A DNA stretch of 42,559 nucleotides from Vulcanimicrobiota bacterium. GTDB lineage: Bacteria > Vulcanimicrobiota > Vulcanimicrobiia > Vulcanimicrobiales > Vulcanimicrobiaceae. Below are positions 9,061-17,513 of this stretch, piece by piece. How positions within the stretch are numbered: the first letter of the stretch is position 1; each line of letters opens with the position of its first letter. The notes under the pieces are model-generated. The model made no database searches and was not told the DNA's origin. It saw only the letters and a program-made list of their open reading frames with translations. The stretch is from contig JASHXG010000009.1 in the NCBI GenBank assembly GCA_030043675.1, positions 1-42,559 on the forward strand. The letters are read 5' to 3'. Position numbers and translations under genes: made by a program.

Positions 9061-9419
9061 GAGCCTGTCGGGGAGCTTGGATCCAGCTGCAGGTCGTACT
9101 GCTGCGTCTGGTCGGCGAAGACCGAGTACCCCTCGAACGAGGCCGTATCGTACCCGTCCTTTTGGGCGGTGAATGTATAGTCGTCGGGCTGGAGCGAAAA
9201 GACCACGAAGTGTCCGTGGGCATCGGTCGTCACCTGGACCGCCTGCGAGGGAGACGTTATCTGGAGGCGGACGCCGGCGATCGGCGCTCCGGTCTTCGAG
9301 TCGCGAACCGTGCCGGCGATGTTTCCAAGGGTGCCGGCCGGCGCCCCGGCCGTCTGGCTCGCGAGTGCGGCGACCAGCGCGATGAGGCCGAGTGAGTTAT
9401 GCAAGAAAGATCGTTTCAT
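9057..9419 (-). CDS. Exported carboxypeptidase-regulatory-like domain protein
   Basis: 120 residues: a signal peptide (residues 1 to about 26), then one transthyretin-like CarboxypepD_reg domain. The diagnostic run is present: GTVRDSKTGAPIAGVRLQI, then TTDAHGHFVVFSLQPDDYTFTAQKDGYDT. Such domains are beta-sandwiches that act as binding or adaptor modules at the cell surface. Here the domain stands alone, without a peptidase or TonB-dependent receptor attached. The gene overlaps the stop of the convergent exported protein by 4 nt. Confidence 0.8.
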   Translation of the reverse strand: MKRSFLHNSLGLIALVAALASQTAGAPAGTLGNIAGTVRDSKTGAPIAGVRLQITSPSQAVQVTTDAHGHFVVFSLQPDDYTFTAQKDGYDTASFEGYSVFADQTQQYDLQLDPSSPTGS

Positions 9420-9514
9420 GCCCTCAGCGTCGCGCGTCGGGCTGGGAAGCTCAATAGAAGAACCCTCAAATGTTCCCGGGCCTCGATCCTTGTGCTTTTT
9501 TTGATGAGCTTATG

Positions 9515-10573
9515 TTATTGAATCTTCTCGATTTGCACGATGCTGAGCGCGCGAATGTATTCTGGGAGCGCGATGAACTGCACGGCGCTGAGATTCTTCT
9601 GTGAACTGCCGTCGCACGTATCGAGCGCCCACGATAGAAACTCGCGGATCGCGGCCGCAGTCGCCGAGTTAGGCTGCTTGGTTGAAACAATTACATACTC
9701 GTAACCAATGAGCGGGTAAGAGTTCGCGCCGGGCGCATAGACCAGGCTCAAACGCTGATCGGGCGGCGTGCGAGGATCGAGCTCCGAGGCACCGGCACGC
9801 ACCGTCTCCGGCGTCGGCAGTAAAAACCTGCCGGCTTGGTTTCCGATCAGGGCGGTTCCGATTCCGGCTTTTGCGACGAGATCGTGAAGGCTCGTTCCAA
9901 CGTAGGAGACGGAGTACGGATTCTTCCGGGTCGCCTGCACCATGCCGGGATTCCCGCTCGCAGTGATCGTCCCGGGCACGGCGGGCCAGACGATCGTAGT
10001 TCCGTAGCCCGGTCCCTGCTCCCACGATGGCGTCGAAAACGTCAAGTATTGCGTGAACAGAAAAGTCGAGCCCGAGCCATCGCTGCGATGAATCGGCAGA
10101 ATGGCGTGGTGCGGAAGTCTCAAGCCGGGATTCAGATCGGCAATCGGCTTGTCATCCCAGTACCGAATGGTCCCGGCGTAGATGCCGGCCAGCGTCGCTC
10201 CATCGAGCTTGAGACCCGCGTGGTTTAGCCCCGGAAGGTTGTAGTTGACGGTCAGGGCAGCGATCGCCAGCGGAACGTTGATGATTTGAGGATTTCCGCG
10301 CAGCTGCTCGTCCGACATAAAGGCATCCGAAGCCCCGATCTGAGCGGTTCCGGCAATCGCCTCCTTTATGCCGATCTCCGAACCGGTCCCGTTTGCCGTG
10401 ATGCGTACCTTCGGGTTCGTCTTAGCGTATTGCGCGATCCAGATTTGAAAGAGCGGATAGAAGAGCGTCGAGCCGGTTTCGACGAGCGTGAGCGCCGCGG
10501 CGCGAGCGGGCGGCGCCGGCAACAGCAGCGCCGCCGCGAGCGATAGGATCAGAGCGAAGCGCAGCCGCGTCAT
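9515..10573 (-). CDS. pstS: Phosphate-binding protein PstS
   Basis: 352-residue periplasmic phosphate-binding protein. The ATG at 10573 overlaps the upstream MFS stop as ATGA and starts a signal peptide (cleavage near ARA-A, residue 25); the frame stays open to 10687 inside the MFS gene. Phosphate-site motifs are present: ETGSTLFYPLFQIW, TGSEIGIKEAIAG, QIGASDAFMS and HRSDGSGSTFLFTQYL. In known systems PstS hands phosphate to the ABC transporter PstCAB; no pstCAB or phoU is visible here. Instead the gene is translationally coupled to an MFS permease, so it may feed that permease, act as a sensor, or serve a Pst complex encoded elsewhere. Confidence 0.92.
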   Translation of the reverse strand: MTRLRFALILSLAAALLLPAPPARAAALTLVETGSTLFYPLFQIWIAQYAKTNPKVRITANGTGSEIGIKEAIAGTAQIGASDAFMSDEQLRGNPQIINVPLAIAALTVNYNLPGLNHAGLKLDGATLAGIYAGTIRYWDDKPIADLNPGLRLPHHAILPIHRSDGSGSTFLFTQYLTFSTPSWEQGPGYGTTIVWPAVPGTITASGNPGMVQATRKNPYSVSYVGTSLHDLVAKAGIGTALIGNQAGRFLLPTPETVRAGASELDPRTPPDQRLSLVYAPGANSYPLIGYEYVIVSTKQPNSATAAAIREFLSWALDTCDGSSQKNLSAVQFIALPEYIRALSIVQIEKIQ

Positions 10574-12093
10574 GCCCCTTCCCCCGTTACCTCGACCAGC
10601 TGCACGACCGTCACGTCTTCCCCGGGAGCGTCGCCGATGCCGATCCGATCGAGCTTGATGCCGGTCGTCTCGATCCGGTACAGCCACGTAACCAGAGCGC
10701 CGAGAAGCGATGTGACGATGAGGATGTAGAGCAAATACTTGGTGCCGATCGAGACCAGCAGGATCGGGAAGAGGAACGCCGTCATCACGGCGCCGACCTT
10801 CGCAAATGCCGCCGCGAAGCCCGCGCCTATGCCGCGGATTTCAGTCGGGAAGACCTCGCCGGCGAGCAAGTACGTCTGGGCGTTCGGACCGAGGTTCGTC
10901 ATGAAATCGAAGAGCATGAACCCGGCAAAAATCAGGAAGATCTTCGATTGGCCGCTGATGTCGACGGAGAGTGACGCCAAGAACAGTCCGACCGCGCAGC
11001 CGATGAAGCCGAAAATCTGCAGCTTGATCCGGCCGACCTTGTCGGCGAGCAGCACCGCAAAGAAGATGCCGACGACCAGCAGCGAGGTAATGAGGGCCGA
11101 CCCCTTCGCCGCGAGCACGTCGTTCATGATCAGATCGCTGGTGCTTCGAACGTGATCGGCCGGGGCTCCGAAGGCGGTGGCCAGAATCGTCGGCGTGAAG
11201 ATGCCGATGCCGTAGGTTCCGAGATCTTGCAAGAACCAGGGGACCGAGGCTAGGATCGTCGCGCGGCGATTGCGCACCGTATTGAAGAGGGCCGCGAAGG
11301 ACGGCCGGCGGGCGCCCGTCTCCGCGTCGCCATTGCCGTCGCCGTGCCGGACCAACGCGATTTCGCTCGGATACTGGGGCGCGCGCACGAGCAGGTTCGC
11401 CATCGCGCGCTCGGCCCGCACCTTTTGTCCTCGGACCAAGAGCCAGTTCGCGCTCTCGGTGATGTAGAACCGGCCGATCGTGACGATGATGGCCGGAATG
11501 ACGGCGGTTGCGAACATCCAGCGCCACGCGTCGAGATTGGGCTGAAAGGCGAGGATCATGAAGCCGACGCCGGTACCGGCCAGGGCGCCGACGGCTTGAA
11601 AGGCAAACGCGCCCAAGACCAGACTGCCACGTTTGGAGCTGGGCGTGTTTTCGGAGATGATCATGTGCGCGGTCGGATAGTCGCAGCCCAGGGCCAGGCC
11701 CAATCCAAACAGACAGATGACCAACGATATAAAGCCCGTCGACAAGACGAGCAGCGCCAGGAAGAGACAAAAGATGATCATCTCGACCACGAACATCCGC
11801 TTGCGGCCGAAGTAATCGGAGAGGCCGCCCAAGGCCACCGCGCCGATCAAAATGCCGAAGAGACTCGCCGCAGTGACGATGCCGGCTTGGGCGGGCGCGA
11901 TGCCGAACTCGCGCGAGATCAGCGGCAGGGCGATGCCGGTCATGAAGACGACGAAGCCTTCGAAGAACTTCCCGGCCGCGGCGAGGTACCAAATCCGCCA
12001 CTGCATGCCGGTCATCGGAGCCGATGCCACGTGCGTCCCGTCGGCCCATTTGGGCAACTCGTCGATATAGTCTTGGACCGATTTAGGCGTCAT
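10570..12093 (-). CDS. MFS permease, phosphate:H+ symporter (Pho84)-like
   Basis: 507 residues with about 12 membrane spans and a long central loop. GGLSDYFGRKRMF is a good MFS motif A, and GLALGCDYPTAHMIISE resembles the GGDYPLSATIMSE block of Pho84-type phosphate:H+ symporters (PHS family) in the fourth span. Coupling to pstS by a 4-nt overlap strengthens phosphate as the substrate, but this is inference; related sugar-porter-type MFS proteins carry similar motifs. SD AAGGAG lies 8-9 nt before the ATG. A 10-nt-spaced TTGGTT direct repeat lies about 75-90 nt upstream. Confidence 0.85.
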   Translation of the reverse strand: MTPKSVQDYIDELPKWADGTHVASAPMTGMQWRIWYLAAAGKFFEGFVVFMTGIALPLISREFGIAPAQAGIVTAASLFGILIGAVALGGLSDYFGRKRMFVVEMIIFCLFLALLVLSTGFISLVICLFGLGLALGCDYPTAHMIISENTPSSKRGSLVLGAFAFQAVGALAGTGVGFMILAFQPNLDAWRWMFATAVIPAIIVTIGRFYITESANWLLVRGQKVRAERAMANLLVRAPQYPSEIALVRHGDGNGDAETGARRPSFAALFNTVRNRRATILASVPWFLQDLGTYGIGIFTPTILATAFGAPADHVRSTSDLIMNDVLAAKGSALITSLLVVGIFFAVLLADKVGRIKLQIFGFIGCAVGLFLASLSVDISGQSKIFLIFAGFMLFDFMTNLGPNAQTYLLAGEVFPTEIRGIGAGFAAAFAKVGAVMTAFLFPILLVSIGTKYLLYILIVTSLLGALVTWLYRIETTGIKLDRIGIGDAPGEDVTVVQLVEVTGEGA

Positions 12094-12165
12094 TTAAGCG
12101 CTCCTTTTAATGCAGAGCATGCGGACGGGCGGCTGGAGTTGCGATGGACGCCATTTTACAAAGAT

Positions 12166-12181
12166 TTGGTTAACGTTGGTT
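12166..12181 (-). promoter_or_regulatory. Direct repeat TTGGTT (10-nt period) upstream of the MFS-pstS operon
   Basis: Two copies of TTGGTT on the plus strand, AACCAA as read by the operon, start 10 nt apart, 73-88 nt before the MFS start codon. Tandem hexamers with about one helical turn of spacing are the usual shape of PhoB/PhoP-type operators. The sequence is only loosely like the TTAACC units reported for some phyla. Candidate operator only. Confidence 0.25.
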
Positions 12182-12197
12182 TATGAAGTGCGCGAAA

Positions 12198-12971
12198 TCA
12201 GTCACCCTGATCTACCGACGCGAAGACCGCCAGCGAGTGTTCGAAAGAATCGGCCGAGATGCCTAGGGGGCCGGAGAACGGGCGATGCAGCACCAGGGTG
12301 ATGAAGAGCAGGGTGCCGATGAGCGCCGCCAAGAGCACCGAAAAGAGCACGTGCGGGTACGTCGCCGGCGTGTGCATCACGAACGTCATCCCCACCACGA
12401 TGGCTCCGCCCACGAGCAGCCCCACCCAGAGCACGGCCGGAAGCGATCCGCTCGCCTCTAAGGTCCGGCGGTTTCGGTCGGCCGCGACGGTGCGCATCGT
12501 CTGCAAGAACTCCAGGCCGATCGGCGAGGCGGCTACCCTCGGGCTCATCGTCCTGTACGCGCCATAGATCGCGCCGAGATCCCGCCGCGCGCGTAAGCTG
12601 GCACCTCCGGTCGCAGCTTGAATCGGCCATTCGTCTACGACGACCGTCTGCGTGTACTGCCGGAGGAGCACCCGCAAGCGTTGCTGCTCCGGGTTCGGAA
12701 GCCCGTCGGTCTGACGGTAGAGCGTCGTGAGCGTCGAGGCTTCTTCAGCAACATTGTCCTTGGCCGCACCGTAACTCTGCCAAACGGCGATGACCGAAAA
12801 TGCAAGCAACACCGCGTAGATCGTGCCCGCGGTCTGGAAGATCGGCACCGGCAGATCGTTGTGCCCTTCGCTGACGCGCCCTCTCATGAAAGCACGAACG
12901 AGGAGCACGCCCGTCAACGCATACAGGATTGCAAGTCCGATAACGGCGGCCGCAAGCATCACGAGCCCCAT
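12198..12971 (-). CDS. DUF4239 (bestrophin-like) membrane protein
   Basis: 257 residues. One N-terminal span (about 5-27) and a second (about 46-66, containing TIYAVLLAFSVIAVW) precede a soluble helical middle with AAKDNVAEEASTLTTLYRQ, and two further spans lie near 180-235. This span order and the 'E..L..LYR' helix are typical of DUF4239 proteins, often described as bestrophin-like. Ion-channel function is not established for the family. The gene is divergent from the His-rich/glycogen genes, with 131 nt between the starts. Confidence 0.75.
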   Translation of the reverse strand: MGLVMLAAAVIGLAILYALTGVLLVRAFMRGRVSEGHNDLPVPIFQTAGTIYAVLLAFSVIAVWQSYGAAKDNVAEEASTLTTLYRQTDGLPNPEQQRLRVLLRQYTQTVVVDEWPIQAATGGASLRARRDLGAIYGAYRTMSPRVAASPIGLEFLQTMRTVAADRNRRTLEASGSLPAVLWVGLLVGGAIVVGMTFVMHTPATYPHVLFSVLLAALIGTLLFITLVLHRPFSGPLGISADSFEHSLAVFASVDQGD

Positions 12972-13102
12972 GTCGACTTATTCGCTGCGCCGGTTTCGCT
13001 CGCCCGGGCGATTGCTTAATGCGGCTTAACGTTCTACAGGGTAACCGGCGGATGCAACTAATCTTGTGCGCTCCCAAGCAATAAAAACGAGGAGAAAGAA
13101 CG

Positions 13103-13327
13103 ATGGCCGATCACCAAAGAGCCGCGGAGCACCATCGGAACGCGGCCTACCATAGCCGACATGCCGCGCACCATCACGAGGAGGCCGCTAAGCACCACTC
13201 GGCCGGCGATCACGAAAAAGCTGCCCACCATGCACACGTGGCGCACGGTCACCACCTCAACGCCGAGCACCATCACCACGAAGCGGCAAAGCATCACGCT
13301 AGTGAATACGGGGAAGGCAAGACCTAA
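13103..13327 (+). CDS. Histidine-rich small protein
   Basis: 74 residues, 23 of them His, arranged in helical repeats such as AAEHH, AAHHH, AAKHH and AAHHAHVAHGHH, with a Gly/Glu tail. A strong GAGGAG Shine-Dalgarno precedes the ATG. His-rich Ala/Glu/Lys helices like this could bind Zn, Ni, Cu or Co or buffer protons; similar short proteins occur in soil bacteria, but I know of no proven function. The stop lies 9 nt before glycogen phosphorylase, which has no strong SD of its own, so the two are probably co-translated. The low-complexity composition makes homology inference weak. Confidence 0.75.
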   Translation: MADHQRAAEHHRNAAYHSRHAAHHHEEAAKHHSAGDHEKAAHHAHVAHGHHLNAEHHHHEAAKHHASEYGEGKT

Positions 13328-13336
13328 CACCACTTT

Positions 13337-15814
13337 ATGACGACCGATACGCGCGGTGAGGATGCGACGACCGACGGACGCGCGTCGCTGCGCTTTTTCG
13401 GCAGTCCCGACTCGCTCTACGAACGCCATCTCCTCTTCGATAACGCGATCGATCCAAAAGTCGTCGACGACCGCGAGCGCTTTGAGGCGCTCGCGCGCTC
13501 GGTCCGCGACGTCCTTTCAGAGCGCTGGGTCGCGTGCAAGCACGCTTACGAGCTGCACAACCCGAAACGCATCTACTACCTTTCGATGGAGTTCCTGATC
13601 GGGCGCTCGCTGGCAAACAACGTCACGAATCTCTTGATCGAGCCGCTCGTGCAAGAGGCGATCGACGATGGCGAGATCGAATGGCTGTCGCTGCTCGACG
13701 AGGAGCCTGATGCCGGTCTCGGCAACGGCGGCCTCGGCAGGCTCGCTGCGTGTTTCCTCGACTCGATGGCGACGATGGAACTCCCGGCCATGGGTTACGG
13801 GCTGCGCCATGAGTTCGGAATGTTCCGCCAATCGATTGCCGACGGCTGGCAGCACGAGGATCCGGATAACTGGTTGCGGCGGGCAGACCCGTGGGAGATC
13901 AAACGCTTACACGAAAGCGTCACGGTACCGTTCAACGTGTCCTTCGATCTGGCCGGCGGCACGCTCCGCGCCAAAGCCGGAAAGGCATCTTACTTGTGCG
14001 GGGTTCCGTACGACCGCCCGATCGTCGGATACGGCGGCAAGACGGTGAACACGCTGCGGCTTTGGGCGGCGTCCGCACCCGATTACTTCGATTTTTTGGA
14101 GTTCAGCGAGGGCGACTTCGTCACGGCGATGGTTCACACGCTTACGGCCGAGACGGTCACGCGCGTGCTCTATCCCGACGACACGACGAACCAGGGCAAG
14201 TCGCTCCGCTTCATTCAAGAGTACTTCTTGGTCGCGTGCTCGCTCGCCGACCTGATCCGGCGATTCCGTCGAGCCGGCAACGACTGGCACCTGCTGCCCG
14301 ACAAAGTGGCGATTCAGCTCAACGACACGCACCCGGCGCTGGCCGTCCCCGAGCTCATGCGCGTTCTGCTCGACGAGGCGCACCTAGGGTGGGACGAGGC
14401 CTGGCAGCTCACGCAGCAGACGCTCGCGTACACGAACCACACCCTGTTGCCCGAGGCGCTCGAGGTTTGGCCGGTTCGCTGGTTCGAGTTGCTGTTACCT
14501 CGTCACCTCGAGATCATTTACGAAATCAACCGGCGGCTGCTCGACGAGGTTCGCGAACGCTTCCCCGGTGACGAAGGGCGCGTGGAACGCATCAGCCTGA
14601 TCGAAGAAGGGCCGGTGCGCCGCGTGCGCATGGCAAATCTCGCCATCGTCGGCTCGCACAGCACCAACGGCGTCGCACAGCTGCACTCGCACCTGTTGCG
14701 CACCGTGACCGTCAAGGACTTAGCCGAGCTCTACCCCGAGCGCTTCAACAATAAGACCAATGGCGTCACGCCGCGGCGCTGGCTGCTGCTCTCCAACCCG
14801 CCGTTGGCGTCGACGATCACCGCCGCAATCGGTCCGGGCTGGGAAATGGACCTCGGGCGTCTGCGCGAGCTGAAGCCGCTGGCCGAGGACTCCGGTTACC
14901 GCGCCGCATGGCGGCGCGCTAAACGTGAAGCTAAGACGCGTTTTGGCGACTGGCTCCTGCGCTCGTTCGACATCTCCGTGGATCCCGATTCGATCTTCGA
15001 TACTCAGATCAAGCGGATTCACGAGTATAAGCGGCAGCTGCTCAACGCGCTGCGCATCGTCATCGTCTACAATCGGCTGCGGGAGAACCCCGGCCTCGAG
15101 ATGCATCCGCGGACGTTCTTCTTCGGCGGCAAGGCCGCGCCCGGATACCATCTGGCCAAGCTCATCATCAAGTTCATCAACAACCTCGCGAGCACGATCG
15201 ACGGCGATCCGGCGATGCGCGGCCGGCTCAAAGTCGTCTTCCTTCCCGACTACAACGTGTCGCTCGCAGAACGGCTGATTCCGGCCAGCGATGTGTCGAA
15301 TCAAATTTCGACCGCCGGTTTTGAAGCCAGCGGAACGAGCAACATGAAGTTCATGATGAACGGCGCCCTCACGGTCGGCACGCGCGACGGTGCTACGATC
15401 GAGATCGCCGAGGAGGCCGGCGAAGACAACCTCTTTCTCTTCGGCCTTACCGCGGATCAAGTCGCCGGCAGCCGCGGCTGGTACGATCCGCATTGGCATT
15501 ACCGGCACGACCCGCAGACGCGTGCCGCCCTGGACCTGATCGCCTCAGATTATTTCAGCCGCTATGAACCCGGCGTCTTCTCGCCGATTCTGCGGACGCT
15601 CTTGGACGACGGCGACTACTACATGAATCTGGCCGACCTTGGATCGTACGTGGAAGCACAAGAGCGTCTCGGCACGCTCTACGCGGACTCCGACGCGTGG
15701 GCCCGCAAAGCGATTCTCAACGTGGCAAGCTCGGGTAAGTTCTCCAGCGATCGCACGATCGAGCAATACGCACGCGAGATCTGGCGAGTCGTCCCGTGCC
15801 CGGCGACACGCTAG
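13337..15814 (+). CDS. glgP: Glycogen phosphorylase
   Basis: 825 residues, the usual length for glycogen/starch phosphorylases (GT35). It removes glucose units from alpha-1,4-glucan with phosphate, giving glucose-1-phosphate in the cytoplasm. Hallmarks are KRIYYLSMEFLIGRSL, DAGLGNGGLGRLAACF, QLNDTHPALAVPELMR, KRIHEYKRQLLN, FFGGKAAPGY and the PLP-lysine block EASGTSNMKFMMNGALTVGT, with Lys671 as the Schiff-base residue. It follows a His-rich ORF after 9 nt and overlaps pgm by 19 nt, forming a glycogen-breakdown operon whose product feeds the next enzyme. Confidence 0.97.
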   Translation: MTTDTRGEDATTDGRASLRFFGSPDSLYERHLLFDNAIDPKVVDDRERFEALARSVRDVLSERWVACKHAYELHNPKRIYYLSMEFLIGRSLANNVTNLLIEPLVQEAIDDGEIEWLSLLDEEPDAGLGNGGLGRLAACFLDSMATMELPAMGYGLRHEFGMFRQSIADGWQHEDPDNWLRRADPWEIKRLHESVTVPFNVSFDLAGGTLRAKAGKASYLCGVPYDRPIVGYGGKTVNTLRLWAASAPDYFDFLEFSEGDFVTAMVHTLTAETVTRVLYPDDTTNQGKSLRFIQEYFLVACSLADLIRRFRRAGNDWHLLPDKVAIQLNDTHPALAVPELMRVLLDEAHLGWDEAWQLTQQTLAYTNHTLLPEALEVWPVRWFELLLPRHLEIIYEINRRLLDEVRERFPGDEGRVERISLIEEGPVRRVRMANLAIVGSHSTNGVAQLHSHLLRTVTVKDLAELYPERFNNKTNGVTPRRWLLLSNPPLASTITAAIGPGWEMDLGRLRELKPLAEDSGYRAAWRRAKREAKTRFGDWLLRSFDISVDPDSIFDTQIKRIHEYKRQLLNALRIVIVYNRLRENPGLEMHPRTFFFGGKAAPGYHLAKLIIKFINNLASTIDGDPAMRGRLKVVFLPDYNVSLAERLIPASDVSNQISTAGFEASGTSNMKFMMNGALTVGTRDGATIEIAEEAGEDNLFLFGLTADQVAGSRGWYDPHWHYRHDPQTRAALDLIASDYFSRYEPGVFSPILRTLLDDGDYYMNLADLGSYVEAQERLGTLYADSDAWARKAILNVASSGKFSSDRTIEQYAREIWRVVPCPATR

Positions 15815-17460
15815 ACCGCATCTCGCCGCTGGCGGGCAAGCCGGCGCCGCGCGAGTTGCTTATCGACGTATCCCAGCTCATCGATGCATACTACGATCGC
15901 CGCCCGGACGTCGACGATCCCAAGCAGCGCGTCGAGTTTGGGACGAGCGGTCATCGCGGCTCGGCCCTGGAGGGTGCCTTCAACGAGGCGCATATTCTCG
16001 CGATCACGCAAGCGATCTGCGAATACCGCCGGCAACAGGGAACCGACGGACCCTTGTACATGGGGAAAGACACGCACGCCCTCTCAGACCCGGCGCAGCG
16101 CACCGCGCTCGAGGTACTAGCTGCCAATGACGTGACGGCGATCGTCCAGCGCGACGATGGCGTTACACCGACCCCGGTGATCTCGCGCGCCATTCTCGTA
16201 CACAACCGCACGCGTACCTACGGTCTTGCCGACGGGATCGTGGTCACGCCATCACACAATCCGCCTGACGACGGAGGCTTCAAATACAATCCGCCGCATG
16301 GCGGTCCGGCCGATACCGACGCGACCAGCTGGATACAAAATCGCGCCAATACGTTGCTGCGCGAGCGCAACACTGCCGTTAAGCGCAGTCCGATCGAACG
16401 GGCACTACACCATTCGCGTACGAATGCCGAGGATCTAATCGGGCCGTACGTCGACGACCTGCATCGCGTCGTCGACATGGACAGCATTCGGGGGGCCGGC
16501 CTAAAACTGGGCGTCGACCCGTTGGGCGGCGCATCGATTCACTATTGGGACCCAATCATCGAACGCTATGGGATCGACGTAACCGTCGTCAATCGCACCG
16601 TCGACCCCACTTTTTCATTCATGACGGTCGACCACGACGGCAAAATCCGCATGGACTGCTCGAGTCCGTACGCGATGGCTCGGCTCGTCGCGTTGAAGGA
16701 TCGATACGACCTATCGTTTGCCAATGACACCGACGCCGATCGGCACGGAATCGTGGCGCGTTCGGCCGGCTTGATGGATCCGAATCATTTCCTCGCCGTC
16801 GCGATTCACTATCTGTTGGTGCACCGTCCGCATTGGAGTTCCGACAGCGCCGTCGGCAAAACGCTCGTCAGCAGCAGCATGATCGATCGCGTCGTCGGCC
16901 ACGTGCGCCGGACGCTTTCCGAAGTGCCGGTCGGCTTCAAGTGGTTTGTGCCCGGACTCCTCGACAGTTCGTATTGCTTCGGCGGCGAGGAGAGCGCGGG
17001 CGCGAGCTTCCTGCGGCGCGACGGCAGGGTGTGGAGCACCGATAAGGATGGCCTCATCATGGACCTCCTCGCGGCCGAGATCACGGCGCGCACGGGGAAG
17101 GATCCGGGCGAACACTACCGCGAGCTCGCCGAACGTTTCGGCACGTCCTACTATGCGCGCGTCGATTCCGCAGCGACGCCTGAAGAGAAAGCCAAGCTCG
17201 CTCGGCTCTCACCCGGCGACGTATCCGCCGAGGAGCTCGCGGGCGAGCGCATCACTGCCAAGCTGACGCATGCGCCCGGGAACGGCGCCGCGATCGGCGG
17301 CTTGAAGGTCACGTCCGAAAACGGCTGGTTCGCAGCCCGGCCTTCAGGTACCGAAGACATCTTTAAGATCTACGCCGAGAGCTTCAAGAACGAAGATCAT
17401 CTCCACGCCATCATGGATGAAGCCGGACGCATCGTAAACAAGGCGCTAACAAATGACTAG
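15796..17460 (+). CDS. pgm: Phosphoglucomutase (alpha-D-glucose specific)
   Basis: 554 residues; interconverts glucose-1-phosphate and glucose-6-phosphate. The catalytic phosphoserine loop VTPSHNP contains Ser153, the Mg2+ loop NDTDADRHG has Asp311, Asp313 and Asp315, the sugar-binding block is GGEESAGASF, and the phosphate-binding block near the C-terminus is ARPSGTEDIFKIYAE. The N-terminus has FGTSGHRG. Length and motif order fit the bacterial Pgm (TIGR01132-like) group. It starts with GTG inside the last codons of glgP (19-nt overlap), so translation is coupled and the two enzymes form a direct route from glycogen into glycolysis or the pentose pathway. Confidence 0.96.
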   Translation: MPGDTLDRISPLAGKPAPRELLIDVSQLIDAYYDRRPDVDDPKQRVEFGTSGHRGSALEGAFNEAHILAITQAICEYRRQQGTDGPLYMGKDTHALSDPAQRTALEVLAANDVTAIVQRDDGVTPTPVISRAILVHNRTRTYGLADGIVVTPSHNPPDDGGFKYNPPHGGPADTDATSWIQNRANTLLRERNTAVKRSPIERALHHSRTNAEDLIGPYVDDLHRVVDMDSIRGAGLKLGVDPLGGASIHYWDPIIERYGIDVTVVNRTVDPTFSFMTVDHDGKIRMDCSSPYAMARLVALKDRYDLSFANDTDADRHGIVARSAGLMDPNHFLAVAIHYLLVHRPHWSSDSAVGKTLVSSSMIDRVVGHVRRTLSEVPVGFKWFVPGLLDSSYCFGGEESAGASFLRRDGRVWSTDKDGLIMDLLAAEITARTGKDPGEHYRELAERFGTSYYARVDSAATPEEKAKLARLSPGDVSAEELAGERITAKLTHAPGNGAAIGGLKVTSENGWFAARPSGTEDIFKIYAESFKNEDHLHAIMDEAGRIVNKALTND

Positions 17461-17513
17461 GGTCATCATATTCACCGCGCGACTCACGGCCGTTACGGGT
17501 ACAACGCCTACCT

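Noticed and set aside
11344..12186. 280-codon plus-strand ORF opposite the MFS gene
   Set aside because: Composition (Asp/Arg/Glu/His-rich, no hydrophobic core) is that of an antisense shadow of membrane-protein codons.
14720..15508. 262-codon minus-strand ORF opposite glgP
   Set aside because: Antisense shadow of a clearly conserved enzyme gene in GC-rich DNA.
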